From: an uncultured Mycoplasmatota bacterium
Lineage (GTDB): Bacteria; Bacillota_I; Bacilli_A; RF39; UBA660
DNA length: 55,559 nt
Reading direction: 5' to 3'
Assembly (NCBI GenBank): GCA_900553835.1
Contig: USFF01000007.1
Span: forward strand, 1-55,559
Both the position numbers and the translations under genes were made by a program. This document shows, one piece after another, positions 1 through 6,407 of this stretch (its first letter is position 1; each line of letters begins with the position of its first letter). Under the pieces are notes generated by a model. It worked only from the letters and a program-made list of their open reading frames with translations. It was not told where the DNA came from and made no database searches.

Positions 1-55
1 ACTTCCTATTTATGAAATAGAATTTAATAATATATTAGAAGAAGTAAAGGAGTAA
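1..55 (+). CDS. C-terminal tail of an upstream gene (partial)
   Basis: The second reading frame is open from the window edge and ends in TAA, giving a 17-residue tail (LPIYEIEFNNILEEVKE). It stops 6 bases before the next start codon, and an AAGGAG ribosome-binding site for that next gene lies inside it. This suggests an operon with the DUF1016 gene. Too little is present to assign a family. Confidence 0.45.
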   Translation, partial: LPIYEIEFNNILEEVKE

Positions 56-61
56 AGAATT

Positions 62-487
62 ATGGAAGAAAATTATTTAGAGAATATAAGAGGTTATATA
101 ATAAGTGAACAAGCAAGGACTATAGTAAGAGATTATAATGCTAATAAAAGTAAACTTGAAACTTATTACAATATTGGAAAGGAGCTTGCTGAAGCAGGCA
201 AACATTATGGGGAAGGGATAATTAAGAAATATTCAGAAAGGTTGACTTTAAAATTTGGGAAGGGATATTCTACTAGAAATTTAAAATATATGAGAAACTT
301 TTATAATTTTCAAAAAGGGCAAACAATGTTTGCCCAATTGACATGGAACCATTATTTAAAATTATTACCATTAAAAGACATTAATGAAATTAAATTTATT
401 ATTCAAAAAGGTAGTTTTAGGAATAAATACGTTGAAGTTGATATAGATCAAGATATATTTGAAGGCTTAATTAATACTATATTCTAG
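62..487 (+). CDS. DUF1016 N-terminal domain protein, truncated (YhcG-like)
   Basis: The 141 residues match the N-terminal winged-helix half of the DUF1016/YhcG family. They show a YYNIGKELAE-like helix, a YGEGIIKKYSERL stretch and a LTWNHYLKLLPLKD stretch, which resembles the family's LSWSHYVELL region. Family members are usually about 350 residues and carry a C-terminal PD-(D/E)XK nuclease domain. Here the protein ends soon after the first domain with an unrelated tail of about 25 residues, so no nuclease domain is encoded. AAGGAG lies 9 bases upstream of the start. It may be a decayed gene or a stand-alone DNA-binding domain. DUF1016 genes often sit in restriction or defence loci, but nothing else in this window supports that role. 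Confidence 0.7.
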   Translation: MEENYLENIRGYIISEQARTIVRDYNANKSKLETYYNIGKELAEAGKHYGEGIIKKYSERLTLKFGKGYSTRNLKYMRNFYNFQKGQTMFAQLTWNHYLKLLPLKDINEIKFIIQKGSFRNKYVEVDIDQDIFEGLINTIF

Positions 488-529
488 TTTTTTTTTATTA
501 ATTAATGTATAATAAGTTTAGGTGGTTTT

Positions 530-1294
530 ATGAACTTTAGTTATATTATATTTGATAATAAAAAAGGAATAAATTTTGAAATTAAAGAAAATACTTTTGT
601 TACATTTATTGGGGATAGTAATGATTATATTTATGATAATATTATTTTTAAGAATAGTAATGATTATCTTACCATGGGATATAGTAAGATAAATAATAAA
701 TATATTACTAAGCTTTATAATTTAATAGGTGTGAGTAGTTTTGAATTTATTAATATTTTTAATAGTGAAACTGTATTAGATGAGCTTGCTTTTCCTTTAG
801 AAAGTAAAGCTATTAAAAGAGAGGATATGAAAAAGAAAATAGAAGAAATTAGTACTAAGTTTAAGTTTAATAATTATTTAGAAGAAAGTCCTTATAGTTT
901 AAATATAAGTAAAAGATGTCTTTTACTTATAATGATATCTTTAATAACTGAACCTAAAGTATTAATTATAAATAATTTACTTGAACTTTTAGATAGTGAT
1001 GATTTTGAATTAGTTATAAATATATTAAATGAATATAAAGAAAATCATATTGTTTTAAATTTTACTAATAATATTGAAGAGACTTTACTTGGAGAATATA
1101 TAATAGTGACTAATAATGAAAAGGTAGTAGTAAGTGGTAAAACTATAAGTGTACTTAATGAAGAAAAGATAATGAAGAGATTAGGACATAATTTACCTTT
1201 TATAGTACTTCTTAATAAGTATTTAAAAGATTATAACTTAATAGATAAATATATTCTTAATTATAATAGTTTGGGGGAAATATTATGGAAATAG
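530..1294 (+). CDS. ecfA1: degenerate ECF transporter ATPase (EcfA1 position)
   Basis: Order (two ABC-type ATPases, EcfT, TruA) and length (254 aa) identify the first ECF energy-coupling ATPase. The sequence follows the EcfA fold, but every catalytic motif is gone. The Walker A position reads GDSNDYIYD (about residues 28-36) with no lysine. The signature position reads SLNISKR (about 123-129) in place of LSGGQ. The Walker B position reads VLIINN (about 144-149), lacking both D and E. No Q-loop glutamine or H-loop histidine is evident. AGGTGG lies upstream of the ATG, and the gene overlaps the next by 10 bases. It is intact and compact, so probably expressed, but an active ATPase site is very unlikely. 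Confidence 0.7.
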   Translation: MNFSYIIFDNKKGINFEIKENTFVTFIGDSNDYIYDNIIFKNSNDYLTMGYSKINNKYITKLYNLIGVSSFEFINIFNSETVLDELAFPLESKAIKREDMKKKIEEISTKFKFNNYLEESPYSLNISKRCLLLIMISLITEPKVLIINNLLELLDSDDFELVINILNEYKENHIVLNFTNNIEETLLGEYIIVTNNEKVVVSGKTISVLNEEKIMKRLGHNLPFIVLLNKYLKDYNLIDKYILNYNSLGEILWK

Positions 1295-2127
1295 AATTTA
1301 AGAATGTAACATATAAAGAGAATGTTAGAACTCCTTTAGAAAAGATGTATCTTAATAATATTAGTTTTAAAATAGAAAAAAATGGTATTTATTCTTTTAT
1401 AGGGGATGCTTCTTCAGGAAAAGAAAAGATACCACTTCTTATAAATGCAGTAAATAAGCCATACATGGGTAAGATAAAAGTAGGAGAATTTCTAAATGAT
1501 GGTGGATATATTAAGAATATAAATAAATTAAGGATGAATATATCTTATGTACCAATGAATCCTGAAGATTTGTTAATATGTAAAACTGTTAAAGAGGAGT
1601 TATCTTTTGGACTTAAGTATTTTAAATATAAATTAAATAAACAAGATATTAGAGTAGTAGATGCTTTAAAGTTAGTAAATATGAGTGAAGAGGATTTAAA
1701 TAAGAGAGTAAGTTCTTTAAGTTTAATGGAAAAGAAAAAAATAACTATTGCTAGTACATTGATATTTAACCCTAATGTAATAGTACTTGAAGAACCTTGG
1801 TTATTTTTAAAAACTAAAGATAGAATAAGTTTAAATAATTTATTAATAAAATTAAAGAATAAATATAATAAGACTATAATTATAATATCTAAAGATACTG
1901 ATAGGCTTTATGAAGTTAGTGATAAAGTATTTTTACTTAAGAATGGTAAAATAATAGGAGAAGGGAATAAAGAGTTACTAGAAAATGAAGAATTAATGAA
2001 GAGTATAAATGTTAAAACTCCTGATATATGTAAATTTATTAATGTATCTAATAGAATGAATGCTAATTTAACCTTTACTACTAATATATTAGATTTAATA
2101 AAGGAGGTATATAGAAATGCAAAGTAA
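1285..2127 (+). CDS. ecfA2: ECF transporter ATPase with altered catalytic motifs (EcfA2 position)
   Basis: This is the second ECF ATPase (280 aa). The Walker A-like GDASSGKE (residues 40-47) keeps the lysine but has Glu where Ser/Thr should follow. The Q-loop reads VPMNP (89-93), with Met replacing Gln. The signature reads LSLME (145-149) instead of LSGGQ. Walker B is IVLEEP (166-171), with Glu replacing the magnesium-binding Asp. The H-loop is ISKD, with Lys replacing His. Start and stop overlap both neighbours, so translation is coupled with ecfA1 and ecfT. Known EcfA pairs energise vitamin uptake. This pair looks catalytically impaired or uses unusual chemistry. Confidence 0.75.
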   Translation: MEIEFKNVTYKENVRTPLEKMYLNNISFKIEKNGIYSFIGDASSGKEKIPLLINAVNKPYMGKIKVGEFLNDGGYIKNINKLRMNISYVPMNPEDLLICKTVKEELSFGLKYFKYKLNKQDIRVVDALKLVNMSEEDLNKRVSSLSLMEKKKITIASTLIFNPNVIVLEEPWLFLKTKDRISLNNLLIKLKNKYNKTIIIISKDTDRLYEVSDKVFLLKNGKIIGEGNKELLENEELMKSINVKTPDICKFINVSNRMNANLTFTTNILDLIKEVYRNAK

Positions 2128-2866
2128 TAAATATTTTGGTCAGTATTATCCTATTGATAGTAAAATACATAATTTAAATGTATTTACAAAGTTAATAACT
2201 CTTTTACTATTAATAATTACTTTAATAATAAGTAATAGTTTAAGACTGGAATTAGTTATATTTTTCTTTATATTTATACTTTTGTATGAAAGTAAAGTAC
2301 CACTTAGATTTTATTTTAATATTATTTATGGTTTAAGATATTTATTGATTATTTTAGTAGTATTACTTGCTAGTAAAGGTTTAACATTAAATGTAGCTGT
2401 TACTATATTATTTAAAGTGTTTAATATTATATCTTATTTATCATTAATATTTTATACAACGAGTAATAGTGAACTTAAATATGGTTTAGAAAAGATATTA
2501 AGTCCTTTTAATTTTTTGAATTTAAGAGTAAGTACATTTATAAATAGATTAGTTAACTTAATTAACTTCTTTCCTCTTTTATTAATAACAGAAAGAGAGG
2601 TTCTTATAAGTTCATCGGCAAGAGGATTAGATTATTTTCATACTGATTTAATGTCAAGATTTATAATTTCATTAATATCACTTGAGAATACATTTAGATT
2701 AACTATGGAAAAATTAAAAAGAAAAAAATTAAGTAATAAAATAAAGTTATATAGTACTAAAACATATAGAACTAATTTAAGAACAAATAAGTTTAAATTA
2801 TATGATTTAATTATATTAATGGTGTTCATTATGTTTATTTATTATAGTATAAGGGTGGGAATATGA
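2117..2866 (+). CDS. ecfT: ECF transporter transmembrane component EcfT
   Basis: This 249-residue membrane protein opens with GQYYPIDSKIHNLNVFTKL, the EcfT start pattern (GxYxPxDSxIHxLDPRTKL). Several hydrophobic segments follow. A cytoplasmic SSARGLDY segment corresponds to the first Ala-Arg-Gly coupling motif that contacts the ATPases. The second coupling motif is not obvious. In the known complexes EcfT links the ATPases to substrate-specific S components, none of which is encoded here. The gene starts inside ecfA2 behind AAAGGAGG and overlaps truA by 4 bases (ATGA). Confidence 0.85.
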   Translation: MQSNKYFGQYYPIDSKIHNLNVFTKLITLLLLIITLIISNSLRLELVIFFFIFILLYESKVPLRFYFNIIYGLRYLLIILVVLLASKGLTLNVAVTILFKVFNIISYLSLIFYTTSNSELKYGLEKILSPFNFLNLRVSTFINRLVNLINFFPLLLITEREVLISSSARGLDYFHTDLMSRFIISLISLENTFRLTMEKLKRKKLSNKIKLYSTKTYRTNLRTNKFKLYDLIILMVFIMFIYYSIRVGI

Positions 2867-3588
2867 GATATTTATGTAATGTAAGTTATGATGGTAAGGA
2901 CTACTATGGTAGTCAAGTACAAAAGGATAAGAAGACTATTGAAGGAGAAATAGAAAGAGTTTTTTCTAAAGTTTTAAATCATAAAGTAAATATAATATTA
3001 TCTTCTAGAACAGATAGAAAGGTACATGCTTATAATTCTTATTTTCATTTTGATGAGGATAAATGTATTAATGAAGATAAACTACTAACAAGTGTAAATA
3101 AATTAATTAATAAGGATATTTATATTAAGAGTATAAAAAAAGTAAGTGATGATTTTCATGCAAGATATAGTGTAAAATCTAAAGAATATTTATATGTAAT
3201 AAATACTGGTATATATAATCCTTTAATGAAGGATTATGAACTGGAATATAATAAGAAAATAGATATAAAGCTTTTAAAGAAAGCAAGTAAATATTTAATT
3301 GGTACTCATGATTTTAAATCATTTACATCTGATAGTTTAGATAAAAGTTCAGTGAGAACTATTAATTATATAAAGATAGAAGAAGAAAATGAATTAGTTA
3401 AAATATATATAAATGGTAATGGTTTTTTAAAATATATGGTTAGAAATATAGTTGGTTTATTACTTGAAATAAATGAAAATAAGAAAAGAATAGAGGATAT
3501 AAAAGTAATTTTGGAAAGTAAAGATAGATGTAAACTGGGAGTAAAGGCAAGTCCAGAAGGTTTGTATTTGAATAAAGTAAATTATTAA
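2863..3588 (+). CDS. truA: tRNA pseudouridine(38-40) synthase TruA
   Basis: The protein is 241 aa, the normal TruA size. TruA isomerises uridines 38-40 of the tRNA anticodon arm. The catalytic aspartate is in SRTDRKVHA (D51), where most homologues have GRTDxGVHA. The C-terminal half keeps FHARYSVKSKEYLY, the segment next to HDFKSFTS, and GNGFLKYMVRNIVG. It is translationally coupled to ecfT by an ATGA overlap. The ecfA-ecfA-ecfT-truA order is the classic arrangement downstream of ribosomal protein genes in Firmicutes, which supports identification of the degenerate ATPases. Confidence 0.93.
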   Translation: MRYLCNVSYDGKDYYGSQVQKDKKTIEGEIERVFSKVLNHKVNIILSSRTDRKVHAYNSYFHFDEDKCINEDKLLTSVNKLINKDIYIKSIKKVSDDFHARYSVKSKEYLYVINTGIYNPLMKDYELEYNKKIDIKLLKKASKYLIGTHDFKSFTSDSLDKSSVRTINYIKIEEENELVKIYINGNGFLKYMVRNIVGLLLEINENKKRIEDIKVILESKDRCKLGVKASPEGLYLNKVNY

Positions 3589-3655
3589 AATGTAATAAAA
3601 AGTAAAGACTTTTTAAGTAAAATTTGTTAAAATTATACTAGAGGAGGATAGATAT

Positions 3656-4234
3656 ATGTTAAATAGTATTAAAGGTAAAGAAATTAAGAGTATATTATTT
3701 GGTATATTACTTATAGCTTTAGCTGTTTTCTTGATGTTAAGACCACTTGAAATAGTGAGTACATTAATAAAAGTAATAGGAATCTTTATATTAGTATGTG
3801 GGGTATTTGATTTTATAAATTATTTCTTTAATAAAGAGGATGAAGTATTTTTTAACTATGGATTATTTAGAGGTATTATGGAGATAACGGTAGGTATATT
3901 ATTTGTTTTTAAGTATAATTTACTTATTACTTTATTTCCATCATTACTAGGTCTAATGATAGTATTTATTAACATATTTAAACTTCAAACTGCTATTGAG
4001 TATAAAAATGTAGAGAATAGTAATTATATGACTGGAATTATTATATCTAGTTTATCTATTATACTAGGAATTATTGTTTTAATAAATCCTTTTGAAACAG
4101 TTGAGGTTGTTGTTATAGTATCTGGGGCTATATTACTTGTTAGTGAAATATCTAATATAATCTACAGTGCTAGTGTATTAAGATTTATTAAAAAAACAGA
4201 AAAAGTAGTAAAAGATATTACTGTAAATGAATAA
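3656..4234 (+). CDS. HdeD/DUF308 family membrane protein
   Basis: The 192 residues form about six short hydrophobic segments in two similar halves. Each half carries a turn of the type LMLRPLEIVSTL or LINPFETVEVVV, followed by a glycine-containing helix (VSGAILLVSEI). This repeat pattern is typical of DUF308 (HdeD-like) proteins, whose biochemical role is not established; HdeD itself is linked to acid resistance in enterobacteria. GAGGAGG precedes the ATG by 7 bases. A possible promoter with -10 TATACT lies at 3634-3639. Confidence 0.75.
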   Translation: MLNSIKGKEIKSILFGILLIALAVFLMLRPLEIVSTLIKVIGIFILVCGVFDFINYFFNKEDEVFFNYGLFRGIMEITVGILFVFKYNLLITLFPSLLGLMIVFINIFKLQTAIEYKNVENSNYMTGIIISSLSIILGIIVLINPFETVEVVVIVSGAILLVSEISNIIYSASVLRFIKKTEKVVKDITVNE

Positions 4235-4249
4235 AAAGGGGAGAAGAAG

Positions 4250-4603
4250 ATGAATATAAAAATATATAAATGTAACAAATGCGGGAATTTATTATTAAAT
4301 ATTAAAGATAGTAATTCTGTAACTTGTTGTCAAGAAAAAATGGAAGAATTAGAAGTACATGAAGAAAAAACAAGCCATACACCACTTTATTATAAACAAG
4401 ATAAAAAAGTATTTGTAAGTATAGACCATGAAATGACAGTTGAACACCATATAGAAGCAATTATAATAAAGAGTGATAAGGAGTTACTAATTCATTATTT
4501 AGAAGAAGATGATGATCCTGAAATTATTTTAGGTTATGAGCAAAATATGTCTATATATTCTTTATGTAATAAACATGGACTTTATAAAACTATGGTTGAA
4601 TAA
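4250..4603 (+). CDS. desulfoferrodoxin (superoxide reductase)
   Basis: The protein is 117 aa. An N-terminal desulforedoxin iron site is formed by C8, C11, C26 and C27. The C-terminal superoxide reductase site has candidate ligands H43, H60, H66, C106 and H109 in TSHTP, HEMTVEHHIE and SLCNKHG. The enzyme reduces superoxide to hydrogen peroxide in the cytoplasm of anaerobes without releasing oxygen. Both centres are complete, so this is the two-iron (class I) form. GGGGAGAAG lies before the ATG. The stop codon lies in the loop of a terminator hairpin. Confidence 0.92.
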   Translation: MNIKIYKCNKCGNLLLNIKDSNSVTCCQEKMEELEVHEEKTSHTPLYYKQDKKVFVSIDHEMTVEHHIEAIIIKSDKELLIHYLEEDDDPEIILGYEQNMSIYSLCNKHGLYKTMVE

Positions 4604-4620
4604 CATAGTTTTATTTTTAT
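4586..4620 (+). terminator. rho-independent terminator after desulfoferrodoxin
   Basis: AAAACTATG (4586-4594) pairs with CATAGTTTT (4604-4612) around a 9-base loop, followed by ATTTTTAT. The last codons of the gene form the 5' arm. Confidence 0.75.
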
Positions 4621-4621
4621 A

Positions 4622-4650
4622 TAGACACATTTATAATAAAGTGTTAAAAT
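4622..4650 (+). promoter_or_regulatory. sigma-A-type promoter for the LiaF-like operon
   Basis: TAGACA and TAAAAT are separated by 17 bases, directly after the preceding terminator and 20 bases before the start codon. Confidence 0.6.
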
Positions 4651-4670
4651 ATTTTTAGGATGGTGATGAT

Positions 4671-5345
4671 ATGAAAAAAACAGGAAATATTTTATGGGGG
4701 CTTTTGTTAGTCGCACTTGGTATTATAATAGGTTTAAATACTTTAGGAATAGCAGATATTAATATATTCTTTAAGGGTTGGTGGACTTTATTTATAATTA
4801 TTCCTTCATTTATAAGTATAATTAAAGATGATGAAAAAATAGGGAGTTTAATAGCATTTTTAATAGGTGTAGGACTTTTATTAAGTGTTAGAGATATAAT
4901 TGATTTTAGTTTAATATGGAAACTTTTAGTACCAATTATATTTGTAATAATTGGATTATCTATAATATTTAAAGATAGCTTAAACAAGAAATTAAAAGAA
5001 GAATTTGAAAAAATTAAACTTGATAAAAAAGGAGAAGAAATTACAGCTACTTTCTCAGAACAAAAAATAAATTATGATGAAGAGACATTTAACGGAGCAG
5101 AAATAAATGCAATATTTGGAGGAGTTAAACTTGATTTAAGAAAAGCTAAGATTAAAAAAGATACTTTAATTAAAACAACATGCATATTTGGTGGAGTAGA
5201 TATTTTACTTCCAAAGGATACAAATGTGAAAGTAGTTTCTACTAATATATTTGGAGGAGTAGATAATAAAATAAAGAATGCAGAAAGTAAGAAAACACTA
5301 TACATTAATAGTACTAATATATTTGGAGGTACTGATATAAAATGA
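4671..5345 (+). CDS. LiaF-like cell-envelope stress membrane protein
   Basis: The protein is 224 aa. The N-terminal half has about four hydrophobic helices (DUF5668-type, starting GNILWGLLLVALGIIIG). The C-terminal half is a LiaF_C-type beta repeat, with four copies of an (I/N)IFGG(V/T) turn at roughly residues 143, 168, 191 and 218. In Bacillus LiaF restrains the LiaRS two-component response to antibiotics acting on lipid II. No LiaR or LiaS is encoded next to it here, so the partner is unknown. GGTGATGAT precedes the start. The 3' end overlaps the next gene by 4 bases (ATGA), so the two are co-translated. Confidence 0.75.
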   Translation: MKKTGNILWGLLLVALGIIIGLNTLGIADINIFFKGWWTLFIIIPSFISIIKDDEKIGSLIAFLIGVGLLLSVRDIIDFSLIWKLLVPIIFVIIGLSIIFKDSLNKKLKEEFEKIKLDKKGEEITATFSEQKINYDEETFNGAEINAIFGGVKLDLRKAKIKKDTLIKTTCIFGGVDILLPKDTNVKVVSTNIFGGVDNKIKNAESKKTLYINSTNIFGGTDIK

Positions 5346-6133
5346 ATACATTCCAAAAAGTAATAAAATATTTTGCAATAGCTTTAGCTTTCTTAATTAT
5401 TGGTTCTATTATAAGTATAGCTTTTGAAGTAGTTTCTTCTTTTACAGATGTATTTAATAAAGAAGAATTAACAGATAAAATTACTTATGATGTTAAATCT
5501 AATATTGAAAAATTAGACATAAAAGTAAATTCTACTAAATTAAGTATTAATAAAGGAGATAGTTTTAAAGTAACAACTAATAGTAATAAAATAAAAGTTA
5601 ATGAAACAAATGGAAAACTTGAAATAATTGATAAAAGTAATAAAATGATTAAAGATAAAGAAGTAATAATTACTATACCAAGTAACTATAACTTTACAGA
5701 AATAAAAATTGATTTAGGTGCTGGAGAAACTATTATAGATACATTAAGTGCTTTAATAGTTGATATAGAAATGGGTGCTGGTAAACTTACTATCAATGAC
5801 ATTGAAGCAATAAATAGTATGGATCTTGATGGTGGTGCCGGAGAAATAAAAATTCTAAATGGTAAAATAAATAATTTAGATCTTGACATGGGAGTTGGAA
5901 AAACTACTGTAAATGGTTTAATAACTGGTAAATCAAAAATAGATGCCGGAGTAGGAGGATTATATATTGATTTACTAAGTACACTAGAAGATTATAAAAT
6001 TAAAGTAAGTAAAGGTATTGGATCAGTTAAATTAAATGATAGTAGTTTAGGAGATAACACTATTACTGGTAATGGAATTAATTTAATTGACATTGAAGGC
6101 GGTATAGGAGAAATAAACATAACAACAAAATAA
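5342..6133 (+). CDS. DUF4097 beta-helix envelope protein with N-terminal anchor
   Basis: The protein is 263 aa, with one N-terminal membrane segment (about residues 9-32). The external part is rich in short beta repeats with Gly-Ala-Gly and Gly-Gly turns (DLGAGETII, EMGAGKLTI, DGGAGEIKI, GVGKTTV, GVGGLYI), the DUF4097/putative adhesin pattern. Such proteins commonly sit beside PspC, LiaF or toastrack-type stress proteins, as here. It is coupled to the upstream LiaF-like gene by an ATGA overlap and ends at a strong terminator. A sensor or scaffold role in envelope stress is inferred from context. Confidence 0.75.
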   Translation: MNTFQKVIKYFAIALAFLIIGSIISIAFEVVSSFTDVFNKEELTDKITYDVKSNIEKLDIKVNSTKLSINKGDSFKVTTNSNKIKVNETNGKLEIIDKSNKMIKDKEVIITIPSNYNFTEIKIDLGAGETIIDTLSALIVDIEMGAGKLTINDIEAINSMDLDGGAGEIKILNGKINNLDLDMGVGKTTVNGLITGKSKIDAGVGGLYIDLLSTLEDYKIKVSKGIGSVKLNDSSLGDNTITGNGINLIDIEGGIGEINITTK

Positions 6134-6160
6134 AAAAAGGTTTGATTTAAACCTTTTTTT
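6132..6160 (+). terminator. terminator after the LiaF/DUF4097 operon
   Basis: AAAAAAGGTTT and AAACCTTTTTTT pair around GATTT, with a run of seven T at 6154-6160. Confidence 0.85.
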
Positions 6161-6256
6161 GTGGTAACATTATATTGTAAAGAAAAGTAGAAAAATATTT
6201 GTACATTTTAATTCACAAATTTTTCAAAATTCAAAAAAACAAAGGAGAGACAGAAC

Positions 6257-6322
6257 ATGAAAAACAATGATACTCTTGTACAGAATAAAGTACTAGGGGG
6301 GGGGGTTATTATTAACAAATAG
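6257..6322 (+). CDS. 21-codon leader peptide containing the G10 tract
   Basis: A short reading frame follows AAAGGAGAG at a good distance and encodes MKNNDTLVQNKVLGGGVIIN plus a final K. The three glycines are encoded by the poly-G run. It lies in the roughly 230-base untranslated leader of the lectin-like surface gene. With 10 G the frame stops at TAG 6320-6322. With 9 G it would run on to TAG 6357-6359, inside the 5' arm of the downstream hairpin. With 11 G it would stop at about 6312. A regulatory leader is inferred from this geometry; the peptide itself resembles nothing I recognise. Confidence 0.5.
   Translation: MKNNDTLVQNKVLGGGVIINK
6296..6305 (+). repeat. G10 homopolymer, candidate phase-variation tract
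   Basis: Ten consecutive G in a region of about 25-30% GC, located inside the leader peptide. Tracts of this length are prone to slipped-strand length change. No comparable G or C run was seen elsewhere in the window. Read errors at the homopolymer cannot be excluded. Confidence 0.75.
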
Positions 6323-6352
6323 TAAACCTCTAAGTTTTTCATGTGCTTTAAT

Positions 6353-6380
6353 GAGATAGGGGATAACCCTATCTCTTTTT
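6353..6380 (+). terminator. attenuator-like terminator in the leader of the surface gene
   Basis: GAGATAGGG (6353-6361) and CCCTATCTC (6367-6375) form a perfect 9-bp stem with loop GATAA, followed by TTTTT. It stands 27 bases before the start codon of the gene it precedes, so it would control read-through into that gene and not end an operon. Confidence 0.7.
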
Positions 6381-6407
6381 CGTGTCTAAAAAAGAAAGGA
6401 AGTCTAT

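Larger units (their letters stand above)
6256..6343 (+). repeat. 10-bp inverted repeat enclosing the leader ORF
   Basis: CATGAAAAAC (6256-6265), which includes the leader start codon, is the exact reverse complement of GTTTTTCATG (6334-6343). In RNA this would sequester the leader start and would compete with ribosomes reading through the G tract. As DNA it could also be a small invertible segment, but the arms are short. Confidence 0.5.
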
